Assembly (NCBI GenBank): GCA_029204225.1
Contig: CM055112.1
Location: 22,510,578 to 22,574,577 of the forward strand
From: Diphasiastrum complanatum
Taxonomy: Eukaryota; Streptophyta; Lycopodiopsida; Lycopodiales; Lycopodiaceae
Reading direction: 5' to 3'
DNA: 64,000 bases
Of the stretch, positions 39,390-58,787 are shown in pieces (within the stretch, counting starts at the first letter, position 1; the number at the start of each line of letters is the position of its first letter). The position numbers were made by a program, and so were the translations under genes. A model generated the notes under the pieces. The model saw only the letters and a list, made by a program, of their open reading frames with translations, was not told the origin of the DNA and ran no database searches.

Positions 39390-42300
39390 GTGCGCATTAC
39401 TGGTCGTGAGTATATTGCTTTAGTTGATACCGGCAACACTCATTTCTTGATCAGCAGTTATGTTCTCAGCCGGATACGCACTTCACCTATTCCTGCTCCA
39501 CAGCCTCTCACAGTTGAGGTTGCCAGTTCTCACTCATTTCCTAGTTCTCAGATGTTTCAGGGATTATCCTACCGCATTGGTGATTTTTCTGGACAGGCAG
39601 ATCTTTATATCATTCCTCTGGAGCGCTATGACCTTATCCTTGGTGCTGATTGGTTTGCTTCATTGGGAGCGGTTACTTTGGACCTGGCTCAACAGACATT
39701 GACATTTGTTCATGATGCAGTGACCCGCTCACTTGCTGGTATTGATTCTAAGGTAGATTTCCAGCTGATCAGCGCGAAGCAGTTTATCCGCAGCCTATCT
39801 AAGGCTCATTGTGCAGCTTTATTATGTGTTCAGCGTGTTGCAGCAGATTCTCCAGTGACTACCTCTCCTCCAACAGTTGTTCCTCAGGTGATCTTTGACT
39901 TATTACATCAGTATGCATTTGTCTTTTCAGAACCTACGACGCTACCACCATTACGTGATGTGAACCACCATATTGATTTGCGTCCTGGTTCTGCTCCTCC
40001 CTCCCGGCCTCCTTACCGTATGTCTAAGTCTGAGCGTGATGAGGTTGAGCTTCAGATTACTGCTTTACTAGATCAGGGCCTTATTGTTCCTAGTCACAGT
40101 CCTTTTGGTGCCCCTGTTCTCCTTGTCAGTAAGAAAGATGGTTCCAAATGCCTCTGCATTGATTATCGTGCCCTCAATAAGTTGACCATTCGTAACCAGT
40201 ATCCTATTCCTCACATGGATGATCTCTTTGACCAATTAGGCACCTCTCATCTTTTCTCTAAGATAGACTTACGTTCCGACTATCACAAGATTAGGATGCA
40301 TCCTTCGGACGAACACAAGACTGTGTTTCGTACCCATCTTGGTTTGTATGAGTTTCGTGTTCTTCCTTTTGGTGTTACTAATGGTCCACCTACGTTCCAG
40401 AATGTGATGAATAACATCATGCGTCCTCTCCTTGGTCGTTGTGTTTTAGATTATTTTGATGATATTCTTGTTTTTAGTAAGACTCTTGATGAGCATGTGT
40501 TACATCTTTCATCTGTTTTTCAATTGCTTGTTCATCACCAGTTGTTTGCTAAACTTTCTAATTGTTCCTTTGTTGTTGTTGAGATTGAGTTTTTAGGATT
40601 TCTCATTTGTGATGGTCGTATTCGTTTGGACCCTCATAAGGTTCGGGCAATCGCTGATTGGCCTGTTCCCACAGATGTCCACCATGTTCGTATGTTTCTT
40701 GGTCTCGCTACTCACCTTTGTCGTCCTGTTCCTCACTTTGCCACTGTGGCTGCCCCTCTTCATGCCCTTTTGAAGAAGTCTAGTGCTTTTGTTTGGACTT
40801 CTGATTGTCAGTTCGCCTTTGACACTCTTCGTCGTGCTGTTGTGGAGGCCTCTGTCCTGTGTTTACCACAGTTTGGTCAGAAATTTATTGTTGAGACCGA
40901 TGCTAGTAATGTTGGTTTGGGTGCCTTGCTTCGTCAGTCTCAGTGTATTATTGCTTATGAGTCGCGTCGTTTACGCTCTTATGAGCAACGTTATTCTGTC
41001 CATGAGAAAGAGCTTCTTGCCATTATCTATGCTCTTAAGAAGTGGCGCCATTACCTGTACCGTGATCGTCAGTTTCGTTGGTTGCAGTTTTTACAATCTT
41101 TTGATTTTTCTATTTTGTATCGTCTTGCTCGTGCTAACACTGCTGCTGACGCATTGTCTAGACTTCCTGCTTTATTGAATACCGTTGTTGTCACGATCCC
41201 TTCCTGGTTTGATGATCTTCCATCTGCTTATCTTACATGTTCTGATTTTCGTGATGTTTATAGTTCTGCTCCACCTATGTCGTCTTCACCTCATCAGGCT
41301 TATTCCATTGTTGACCACCGTCTTTATCATAATGGTTCTCTTTGTATTCCTAGTTCTTTGGGTATCCGTTCTCAGTTGTTTTCGGATGCTCATTCGTCCC
41401 CAGTTGGGGGTCATTTTGGTTTTCAGAAGTCTTATGCTCGTCTTAAGGATCATTTCTATTGGCCATCCCTTAGGAAAGAGCTTGTTGTGCTTATTCGTAC
41501 CTGTCCTTTCTGCTTACGTAATAAGTACTCCCGTGCTAAGTCCGCTGGTTTGCTTCAGAGTTGGCCTATTCCTCACCGCCAGTGGACTGATATTTCTATG
41601 GACTTCATCATTGGCCTTCCCCGCACCCGTCGTGGTCACAATTCATGTATGGTGGTAGTTGACAGGTTCTCGAAACAGGCACATTTCATACCCGTTCGCA
41701 GTACTATCACAGCAGAGCAGTGTGCACGCTTGTTCCTTTCAGAGGTATTTCGCCTACATGGGTTTCCTCGTACTATCCTTTCTGATCGGGATAGTAAGTT
41801 TACATCATTGTTCTGGACAGAGCTTATGCGTATATTGGATGTACAGCTTTTTATGGGGTCTGCTTATCATTCTACTTCTGATGGGCAGTCTGAGGTCCTT
41901 AACAGGATCCTTGAGGATTATTTGCGCCATTTTGTTACTCCTTCAGGGAAGGATTGAGATCAGCACTTATGTTTGGCAGAGTATAGCTCTGTTAGTACCA
42001 GCACCGACATTGCACCATTTTTATTATCTCATGGTTATGCACCTCTTTTATCTGGTATTCCTCTTCCTCCCGAGGATACACCTGTGACACTGTCTTCATT
42101 TCTATCAGGTGCTCACGAGCTTATTCTCCAGGCCAGTTCCCATTTGCAGCATGTCCAGCACCGTTATCAAGCTTCAATTGATCGTCATCGACGTCATGTT
42201 GAGTTTCATGTTGGTGATATGGTATATCTACGCCAACGGTTTGCACATCATCATTTTATTCAGGGCCATGCTTCTACTGAGAAGCTTGCACCACGTTATT

Positions 42301-42725
42301 ATGGGCCTTATTGTATATTGGAGGTTCTTAGTCCAGTTACATATCGTCTTCAGCTTCCTGCTTCCACATGTGCTTGTGATATATTCCATGTCAGTTTATT
42401 ACGTGCTGCTATTGAGGATGATGCTCCTCGTGATGCTGAGTTTCCTACTGCACCGGATCTCTTTCCTTTATTACCTGCCGCTATCCTTTAGGTGCGTTTG
42501 CATCATAGTCGACGCCGCCGGCAGATTCAGTTCCTAGTCCACTGGGATGGTCGTCCTGTTGAGGAGGCCACATGGGAGCCTATTGATGTCTTTTATCATA
42601 CACCGTCACTTGCGGATCAGGCTCGTGCTCTTGCCGCACTTGTTGATTCCTCTACATCAGCTGCTCCAGTTGTTACTACACCAGATGCTGTTCCAGTTGA
42701 TCCTCCAGGGCTTGTTGTTACTTGA
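39390..42725 (+). pseudogene. pol region of chromovirus E
   Basis: Protease opens with EYIALVDTGNTHFLIS and later LILGADWF. Reverse transcriptase covers about 39,990-40,490 (PVLLVSKKDGSKCLCIDY, KIDLRSDYHKIRM, LPFGVTNGPPTFQ, YFDDILVFSKT). RNase H follows (FIVETDASNVGLGALLRQ, SVHEKELLAIIYALKKWRHY, DALSRLPA). The integrase zinc domain is at about 41,390-41,520 (HSSPVGGHFGFQ, CPFCLRNKY) and the core at 41,570-41,940 (TDISMDFIIGLP, LSDRDSKFTSLFW, TSDGQSEVLNR). A chromodomain lies near 42,500-42,640 (IQFLVHWDGRPVEEATWEP). The region is broken but mostly open. Confidence 0.92.
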
Positions 42726-42769
42726 TCCAGTCCTTTATGGCAGTTGGGTCTTATTTTTGTGTCGGGGAG

Positions 42770-43220
42770 AGTTATGGGCTCGGCTCATTACATTCGCCAT
42801 GTCCATTTACATTTACTTTACTTTATGCATAAGCAGGCTTTGGGCCCTTTTTCATTCATTATTTGACATTTAGACTATATGGTTGGCCTTGGGCTCTATT
42901 ATTGACATTTAGACCATATTATTGGCCTTGGGCCCTATGATTCACTATATTGGTTATTTGGTCATATTACTGAGAGTGGGGGCCTTCTTGGAGGGCGCAC
43001 TATTTTCCCTCTCAGTTTGGCCCTAGCCACTGGAAGCTTCCTTTTAGGGCTTCCTCTTGGCTATAAGTAGGGATTCTGTGTCATTTGTTACTTGGCTTAT
43101 GATATGATCTCCTTCTTTAGTCTCTTTAAGCTTTCTCTCTCCTGCTTTCTAGGGTTAAGTCTTGCTTATGTGATGCTTTCATAGACTAAATCTAGATCAG
43201 CCGTGGCTACGTTCATAACT
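42770..43220 (+). repeat. 3' LTR of chromovirus E
   Basis: The 451-bp LTR follows the purine tract GGGGAG and has the same ends as the 5' LTR. All nine substitutions between the two LTRs are transitions. Confidence 0.95.
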
Positions 43221-43225
43221 TTGCC

Positions 43226-43804
43226 ACTATTGTAGAACTATTGTCTTCAAAGCAAATAAAATTTCTTCGTTTGAACATCTTGCATACCATTAGTGCAAAT
43301 TGTGTTGGGATTGGAAAAACCTTACTATCATAGGGGTTTCCTTGACTCTCCTTTGCAACGTTGTCGAGGTCTTGTATGACATTTTCCCACTTCAAAAGCT
43401 TTATAATTTTTAATCAATTTTGAATGTTCTCTCTTGAGTTGCATCAAGATTATGATGTCATGAACAAATGCTTTCAACATGTTTTCAATTATGCTCGCCA
43501 TCACAAATCCCTTTTATGAATGTTGTGTTGGCTTCTAGATTTAATTTGATGCCTTTCACATTTGACACCTAGAGCTTCCCACAAAGCTTGTACCCTTTCT
43601 GCAATTATTGAGGTGCTTTCGTATTTCTCGTAGATCTAAGGTCAGCCTTCAGACTCCTACATATTGGTTGACACTCATGGCCATGTATCTGCATCATGAA
43701 TATCTCATGAGTTTGTGATGCCAATGTGCTATGTTGATTCCATTGATGACTAGGAATTAGCAAGCATGACAGAAATGCTAATCGTTCAAATGACTTGAAC
43801 TAGC
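43226..43804. other. Unannotated stretch, present only in copy 2
   Basis: Continuation of the pre-insertion sequence of 35,381-36,580. I see no gene. Confidence 0.55.
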
Positions 43805-45792
<1,988 letters not shown>

Positions 45793-47177
45793 CAAAAGCA
45801 CTCTATCAAATCACAAAGATCGGATCCAGTCACCCTGTTGGAATCCCACTTGACCCAAAGAATATCACTCTTGAGATTTGGAATGGACATGAAATGGTTT
45901 GATAACAATCTATGTCAAGAATCTTTCACCAAGCTTAAAAATTAGACATCTAGAGATTCACAAAGATCCCAACCATGCATGAACACTCAAATATGGACTC
46001 CTTCATGTTCTAGACTCCCAATGGGATCACAGCCTCACCCTCTCACAAAGAAAGTTGAATTAGAACTTATTTGAGTTTCATACATACAATGTCAAATTTT
46101 GCTCAGAAAAATGAATTCATTCACCCGTATTGGACTCCACCAAGTACCAATGACTCTACCTCTTTAGAGCTGGAATGAGATTCAAATTTTCAGAAATGTG
46201 ATACTTCTCTCTCACTAAGACATGTGCTTACAAAGAGCTAATGCCATTTAGCAAGATTTGATTACAATGAAGAAGACAAATTTCCCACCAAAGTCAAGAA
46301 TTGAGTTACTAGTTCTTGCCCTCTACAAAGGAAGGATCTCTTGAAAATTTTGGATCAACCAAAGTCAAGAATCGAGTTACTAGTTCTTGCCTCACTCACA
46401 TTTATGACTTTAATTAGAGCCAAAAACACACTCACACACTTGAGTAGGGGTGAGCAATGTGACTTGGATCTCAAATTTTTCTCCTAGTACTTGCCAACAA
46501 TTCTTATCACCTTGTATTGGTAGATTTTGCCTTTATGAGTGTTTGTGCTCTAGAAACTCACTTAAGATTTCACTTGGAGGACTTATCCAAGGGTGACTTC
46601 TAGCACTTAGATGCTTCTAGCCTCAACCCTTTCACTCTTGAACACATCTAGAATGAAGGTACAATGGATTTCAATCTTTCACTCTCAACTTTAATGCACA
46701 CCCAAAGCATCTGAGAATGAGAATGCATTAGAAAGCTTGAAAAATGCACTAGATTGACTAGTTTTGGGTATATGAGGCATTAAATGCACCAAAACTGAAA
46801 TTATTGCTCTAAACAGGTTCTATACGGCCTCACACGTGTGGTAAGTACACCTGAAGCCCAAAAAAAATATTTGGTACAAATATAATAATTCTATCTATTC
46901 ATTCAATCTCGCTACCTCAAGATTAGCTAGTTTCCAAAAACTTGCTAGTTTGGGTGTATGAGTAAGATATAGCATCAAACTGAAGAATATAGCTCCAAAA
47001 TTGGTACTATACGACCTCACACGTGTGAATAGTACCCCTGCAGCCCACAACCAAGGTTGATGCACAAATATCAAGGCTAACTAGCTCTTCAAACTCGCCC
47101 ACTCAAGATTAGTGAGTTTTCTCAAAAACTTGCCAATCTGGGTGTTGTTTAGATCAATGCTTTAATCTCTTGTACTT

Positions 47178-47190
47178 GGCTCTGATACCA
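47178..47190 (-). other. Primer-binding site of element D
   Basis: On the minus strand TGGTATCAGAGCC directly follows the LTR end TTTCACA. This fixes the strand and the inner LTR edge. Confidence 0.85.
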
Positions 47191-48020
47191 TGTGAAATTT
47201 TAGAGAAATAAAGACCAATAATGGATTTAGATCAGATAATCAAGAGGTGTTGGAAGCTAGATTACTTAATCTACTAATCAACCAATGATTAGATCTAGAA
47301 TTAGATCAATTTCTCATAAAAAATCTAGCAAGAACAACAAGCAAATGATTAGACTCGAGACCTACTACCTTCACACGTGTGAAGAATAGTACATGTACAA
47401 AATTACAGCATAGAGTGAAGTACACAAGTGTTAGGAAGCAATAGAACCATAAAATCGCAACACAAATATGAGAATACTCAAGATATGCCTCCAAAACCAA
47501 GATCTTGCTTCATTGATTTCTCAAAGTGGATCCATCATGGATTAAATACAAAAATCATCATACTCTCTCTCTAAGCCACTTCCAGCACGTGTGAGATAGG
47601 TCATAGTGCTTATCCAGATCCACTTTGGCTAAGATTCCATTAATTTGCCACATCATCATTGGTGGCTAGTGTTGACCTTCTAGATTCCTACAAATTAGGA
47701 GATAGGTCCTACAATCTAGGAGATTTGACATTTGACTTTTATGAAAACTATATACAATGGATATGAACTTTTAACATGATATTTCACATGTGGGAGACCA
47801 ATCCTACCCATGTGATATAGCATTTTCTACCACTAAAATGGTGCCAAGTGGCATAATACTACTAAACTAGTTTTTGGCCAATTTAACCACTAGTTTCCAA
47901 ATTAAATGATATGTACAACCTATATGATCTATCTAAATGACTTAGTCATAGATTTTACACGTGGGAACAGGCTCCACACATGTCTAATGATGATCGGTAC
48001 CAGTCATTATGGTATTTACA
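47191..48020 (-). repeat. 5' LTR of element D (outer edge uncertain)
   Basis: The inner edge is set by the primer site. The outer edge is placed at GGTATTTACA because copia coding sequence on the other strand starts soon after. It contains CACGTG boxes at 47,374, 47,586 and 47,958. Confidence 0.5.
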
Positions 48021-48247
48021 AGATTTGATCAAGTTAGCTTTTGCCGATTTTAACAGATAGGACAGGCAAGATCCTAGCACTCAGAAAGAGGCATGGATAC
48101 TTGTACAAATTAAGTCATTGCTTTTTTGCCTCTAGTCAGGCTCTTAGTACTGTTGTTCAAATCAATAAAAGTTTACTTTGGCATTATAGACTTGGTCATT
48201 TGAATCATGCTTCTGTATCGCACATGTCTAAGAAATCTATTGTTCTT

Positions 48248-48901
48248 TGTGAAGGATTTCGGATCATTCAAGATCCAGTCCATGTCCCTGATCTTTGGTT
48301 ACAATAAGGAGCAAACCAACAATCCTACCAATGTAGAAAAATCAGCATCTACACACAAAATGAGATGCAAACTCTAAGAGATACTGATCAAACATGAACC
48401 AAAACATAAAATATGTCTGTTTTCCGTACAATTACAGTACTCTACTATATTTCACATGTGTGGAACCGAAAATAGCAAAATATGAGCATTCTACACACAA
48501 GATTGCAAGATATCACCAAGATAGTGCACCAATGAGTAGTAGAACCCAAAGAGAACCATGTATAATGATGAAATGAGAGATATAAGAGAGAAGATATGTC
48601 TCTCCACGAGTTACATCCTTTTATAGAGTTTATAAACCCTATTCGGCCACTTGGCTTTCCCTCCAAAATGTAAACCCTACTATTTTTGGGTCTAGATTTA
48701 ATGTACCCAATGTTCAAATTTGAATCTCTCTCAAACTCGACTACCAGCTTTCCTACACTTTCAAAAAGTGTTTATTGAATGTATTTTAAACTAATATAAC
48801 TTCAAAATTTTTATCTCTAAATCTAAAATGAGTTTTGGCCTCTTATTGACAATTTACCAAAATATGACTAAACTAGACGAAACTAGTTGAAATCTCTCAC
48901 A
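48248..48901 (-). repeat. 3' LTR of copia B
   Basis: TGTGAAGGATTTC...CTCTCACA on the plus strand. The minus-strand purine tract GAAGAGGGAC lies just inside at about 48,902-48,911. Confidence 0.92.
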
Positions 48902-49693
48902 GTCCCTCTTCAACTAGTTTTGGCATAGTTTTGACAATAGAACTTTGATCCAACTTTAGAATGATCTCCATCCTAAGTATAGATCTCCTTTCTAAGGTTC
49001 TAAAGTATCTTTCATAATTGATATAGAGAATAGTGTCCAAATTGGATGCTTCACTATTTCTTACATCAATTTTACACATCAAGATATAACTAGAACATGA
49101 AGAACCAAATAGAATGTGAATGAAATGATTCCCCCATGTTTCAAAATTTGAACTCTCTGGAAAATTACATCAACCAAACAAAAATGTGAGTGATGACCAT
49201 TTGCTTGCTTGTCTCCTCCAAGTTTGTCCTTTCTTGATATGTCTTCACCATAAAACTCCATGAATAAGCCTCCATCTCCATCTTGCCACAAGATATCATC
49301 AACACTTGATGACTTGGCCATGAATTAGTGACATAATGAACCTCCAATAGCTTCATTTCCATCAGCAAAACCAGCCAAGAATGCTAGTACAACTCCAACA
49401 ATAAGATATTGCAGGACAATGTAGCTAGTTTGTCCATATCTTGACAATTTGCACACATCCATATGAAATAGCTCACACATGAGATAGAACAAGTAAAGTA
49501 AACTTGAACAACACTTCCTTGCTGCTCCTTTGACCATACTTGAGTCTTCAATAAGATGCAAAAATAGATCCATAACATCTTTGCCAAAAAACCTTCCTTT
49601 GATGCTCTTGACTAGCTCCAAATTGCCACCTTTCCTTTTGTGTTGTTGAAGCCCTTTGAGACCAACCTCTTGATCTTCCTCTTGACCATCAAA

Positions 49694-51771
49694 TTAATTG
49701 AACAAATTTTTTTTTCCAGATCCATTACTTGCTTTTACGGCATGAAAACCATGATAACCAATATCCACTTGCATAGCATCATCTACACAAGAAAATTCTC
49801 CAAAATATGTGAGTAAAGCAAAGTGAGTCACTTCCACTTGCTTACCTTTCTCTTGATCATCAAAGATATCAAAGATATGAATATCTTCAGACCTGAACCT
49901 CTGGAAATACTCCCTCTCAAACATATGATCTAAATCCAACAAGATCTCATCAATGCTTGATCTCGAATTTCCACAAAGGTTAGTGAAAACAATGTCACCA
50001 ATGTCACCATCATAAATCAAAAGATAGATTCCAAACTTTCCATCCAACATGAAGTAGAGTAGGTGAAGATGAGTATCAAACCTAATAAATCCAGCCTTCT
50101 TGAGTCCATACAAAACCTCAATAAGCTCACCAATGAGATCTCCCTTGCCTTGAAGAAATTGCCTCTCGATTTGCTCCATGTAGTATTCTCCAACCAACCT
50201 TTTGCCATCTTCATCATGAGTGATCAATTCATAATCATAGAATCCTTTGAGTTGATGAAGAGATGTGAGATCCATGCCTTGGATCTTCCAAGAACCAATC
50301 TTCCATTGCTCTTTCCTTCATAAGACTCCCTCTTAATAATTGCATCATAAGAAGTAGAAACCTCAAAAACATTAGAAGCCATGAAAAAAATGATTAGTAC
50401 CTTCAACATAAGGATGATTGAAGTACTCTCTTTTTTCAAACAAGAACTTCTACTCAATGTTTTAGGTAATGACTCATATGATAACGATTCTTCCTCACTA
50501 TCATTCACAATGACATCATTCAAAGTACATCCTACTTTGAACTCTTCACATACTTCTCTTCTTCTTGACTTGTCACTATCTTCCTCACCAAGTCTCATAA
50601 TAAAACCATTTGGTCTGCTCTCTTTATGAAGACATGTGACTCCACTTGCTGAAAAAATGACTCTCTTGGAACCATCACAAAAGAATGTAGAAGAACCATC
50701 TCCTTCATGCATGCACCTAGCAACATCTTTTTTCATATGATCAAAGAAATCATTAACAACAATCTTTTCCAAGAAAGAACCTTCACCTCCATTGATGAAG
50801 TTAGCTCTTTCCTTACCTTTTGCATGCTTGCACTTTCCATGAAGAACCATTGAAACACCATCATTATCCTCAAGACTGGCCAAGTTAGCACAAAGATGAA
50901 CATCTCCAAGAATATATTAGATCTTGACCTAGATCTGGCATAAGGGAGCTTGTTAGACTTTGCATAAGATCCACCAATATTATTGATGCTAAAAGGTAAC
51001 TTTGGAAAGTTGAGACCAATCTCCTTTTCCATTCCATCCTTTTTATTAGCCATAACAAAAGCATCAAGCTTGAAAAGTCTACCTTGTCTATTGCCCCTAG
51101 AAACCAAGATTTTTTCCTTTGTAATGAAACAAGCATCACCACCAAACTTTACCATGTATCCTTTCTTTATCATTTGACCAACACTTAGCAAATTTTTTGA
51201 AAGTGAAGAAATGTAAAGAACACCATCAAGTCTTACTTTCCTATTAGTAGAGAGACAAATAGGAATTGAACCAATACCTTCAATCACACACTCACCACCA
51301 TTGGCCATGTGAATTGCTTTCTTGGCTCCATCATAAGTGACCAAAGAAGTAAAAAACTCCTTGTGACTAGTCATGTGTGAACTAGCTCCACTATCAATCC
51401 ACCATGAATCTTTGTCACCTTCACTTGATATTGGACTTGAAGAACACATCAAAAGAGAATCACCACCACCTCGATCCTCATCATTAGTAGTAAAGTTGAT
51501 TTGCTTGCTACCTTCATCTCTTTGCTTCTTCAAACATTCATTAACAAAATGCCCTTTGATTCCACAATAAAAGCATTTCCTTAGACTTATCTTTCTTTTT
51601 TCCAAAAGAGGAAGTCTCACCTTGATGTTGCCCTTCAGACCACTTGCCTTTGCCTTTGCCCTTGAACTTGCCATTGATGAACATAGCCTCCTCTTCATAA
51701 TGAGATGTTGATGTAGATCCACCTCCTCCTGATTGAAGCCTATACTCCTCATTCATCAAGATCTCTTGCAA
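49694..51771 (-). pseudogene. gag, protease and RT-like frames of copia B
   Basis: The zinc knuckle CFYCGIKGHFVNEC lies at about 51,575-51,534. The protease motif WWIDSGASSHMTSHKEFF is near 51,407-51,354, followed by LSKNLLSVGQMIKKGYMVKF, a GAG-pre-integrase start. A frame at 50,275-49,694 contains EVLYGLKKAG and a stretch aligning by eye with copia reverse transcriptase. The region is broken, with several breaks. Confidence 0.8.
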
Positions 51772-52211
51772 ATCGTGAAATCTTGATCAACCTATGATCT
51801 ATTCTCAATCTAATGATTCTTGTCACTTACTAAGATTGAAACACATTCAAATGAAGTTCAGTAACCTCACAAACTAGATATCCAGTCAAAATTAGGGTTT
51901 TGACAAAATCACAAAAAATTGAATATCTTAAATTCTAGATGCAATTTCTAGAAACTTGATATATCTTCTTGTAGACTCCAATGAGACCTTCCTAATGCAC
52001 CAAAAGTCATCTAATTCCAGTAAACCAAGTGTGAAATCGGAATTGATCAAATATCTAACCCTATATTGAGTTTTGACCTACAAAAGATCAATTCTACACA
52101 TGCAAAAATGCTGATTTTTTAGTAGAGATCAATCTAGCATGCTCTAGCATTGGTAACTCCTCCAAATCCTTGCTAAAGATGGCTGATCCTTTCATAACCT
52201 GAAACACAATA

Positions 52212-52223
52212 GCTCTGATACCA
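52212..52223 (-). other. Primer-binding site of copia B
   Basis: TGGTATCAGAGC on the minus strand directly abuts the 5' LTR. Confidence 0.92.
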
Positions 52224-52871
52224 TGTGAAGGATTTCAGACCATTCAAGATCCAATCCATGTCCTTGATCTTTGATTACAATAAGGAGCCAACCAACAATC
52301 CTACCAATGTAGAAAAATCAGCATCTACACACAAAATGAGATGCTAAGAGATACTAATCAAACATGAACCAAAACATAAAATATGTTTGTTGTCCGTACA
52401 ATCACAGTACCCTACTATATTTCACACGTGTGGAGCCGAAAATAGCAAAATATGAGCATTCTACACACAAGATTGCAAGATATCACCAAGATAGTGCACC
52501 AATGAGTAGTAGAACCCAAAGAGAACCATGTATAATGATGAAATGAGAGATAGAAGAGAGAAAATATGTCTCTCCACGAGTTACATCCTTTTATAGAGTT
52601 TCCAAACCCTATTTGGCCACTTGGCTTTCCCTCCAAAATGTAAACCCTACTATTTTTGGGTCTAGATTCAATGTACCCAACGTTCAAATTTGAATCTCTC
52701 TCAAACTCGACTACCAACTTTCCCACGCTTTCAAAAAGTGTTTATTGAATGTATTTTAAACTAATATAACTTCAAAAATTTCATCTCTAAGTCTAAAATG
52801 AGTTTTGGCCTCTTATCGACAATTTACCAAAATATGACTAAACTAGACTAAACTAGTTGAAATCTCTCACA
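52224..52871 (-). repeat. 5' LTR of copia B
   Basis: The 648-bp partner of 48,248-48,901. A CACACGTGTG palindrome lies at 52,423-52,432, and GAGAGATAGAAGAGAGAA lies at the place where the LTR of element C has a long GA tract. Confidence 0.92.
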
Positions 52872-53128
52872 TTCTTGATCTATTGTATAGTCGGTAAGCA
52901 GTCTAGGATATTGTACATACAGATATCTGTGGCCCAATACATAATCTTTCATTGAAGGATGCAAAGTATTTTATTACTTTTATTGATAGATTTTCTAGAA
53001 GGACAATTGTGTACTTTATCAAGAAAAAATCGGAAGCCTTCAACCTCTTTAAAACCTTCAAGGAGCATGCAGAGAAATAAATTGGTAAGAAGATCAAAGC
53101 CCTGAGGTTCGACAATGGTGGAGAGTAC

Positions 53129-58542
<5,414 letters not shown>

Positions 58543-58642
58543 GGCTCACTGTGGTGTAGTGTGCTTGGTTTGGGATTGCCCACCTAGGTTCAATTTCCTA
58601 GGGTCCATGCATAAGAAGATAGGCTTGCTTAAGATTTTTTAA
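58543..58642 (+). mobile_element. SINE-like element (tRNA-derived)
   Basis: GGCTCACTGTGGTGTAGTG resembles a tRNA start with box A (TGGTGTAGTGTG). GGTTCAATTTCC about 35 bases later resembles box B, with one or two mismatches. It ends in an AGATTTTTTAAA-like tail. A diverged partner is at 35,240. It sits just downstream of the dehydrogenase stop codon, in antisense orientation. Confidence 0.55.
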
Positions 58643-58787
58643 ACCCAACTACTTTCCATGGCCAATCTTGATTCTGTCCAAATAAATCAGCGAATTTCAG
58701 TCTATGATGAATATTGTGAACTGTGCAGACCAAGGTCGTATAAGCATAGAACTTCAAGGAAAAACACAGTGGATGATGCAGATCTTT

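Larger units (their letters stand above)
36581..43220 (+). mobile_element. Ty3 chromovirus E, complete ends, broken
   Basis: The element is 6,640 bp and flanked by perfect TTGCC target duplications (36,576-36,580 and 43,221-43,225). It reads LTR (36,581-37,033), primer site (37,034-37,045), leader, gag with a CCHC knuckle, protease, reverse transcriptase, RNase H, integrase, chromodomain, purine tract, LTR (42,770-43,220). Its two LTRs differ by nine substitutions and one 2-bp gap, about 2%. Taking the commonly used grass rate of 1.3e-8 per site per year this is roughly 0.8 million years, and more in slowly evolving trees. It is broken at a handful of places, but one frame of 855 codons is still open. 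LTR ends are AGTTATG...CATAACT and not TG...CA. Confidence 0.96.
45793..48020 (-). mobile_element. Noncoding LTR element D (minus strand)
   Basis: A minus-strand LTR (47,191 to about 48,020) is followed by a Met-tRNA primer site (47,190-47,178) and about 1.4 kb of internal sequence without coding capacity (47,177-45,793). The internal part includes two imperfect units of about 185 bases (46,793-46,977 and 46,978-47,155), each with a CACACGTGTG palindrome. No second LTR is seen, so this is a relic of a non-autonomous or heavily decayed element. Confidence 0.6.
48248..52871 (-). mobile_element. Copia element B (minus strand), nested, complete ends
   Basis: The element is 4,624 bp and lies inside copia A with TTCTT target duplications (48,243-48,247 and 52,872-52,876). 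The 5' LTR is at 52,224-52,871, the primer site at 52,223-52,212 and the 3' LTR at 48,248-48,901. The LTRs differ at roughly 28 positions, about 4%, so it is about twice as old as chromovirus E. Gag, a zinc knuckle and protease are recognisable, and a degenerate reverse-transcriptase-like frame follows. The frames at 49,079-49,621 match no copia domain I know. It is broken at many places. Confidence 0.92.

Noticed and set aside
38848-39423. Leu/Ser-rich membrane-like frame
   Set aside because: It is a shifted-frame shadow of gag around the CCHC knuckle.
49079-49621. Membrane-protein-like frames in copia B as a captured gene
   Set aside because: They lie between the RT-like frame and the LTR, are short and broken, and resemble no known protein; decay of pol is the simpler reading.
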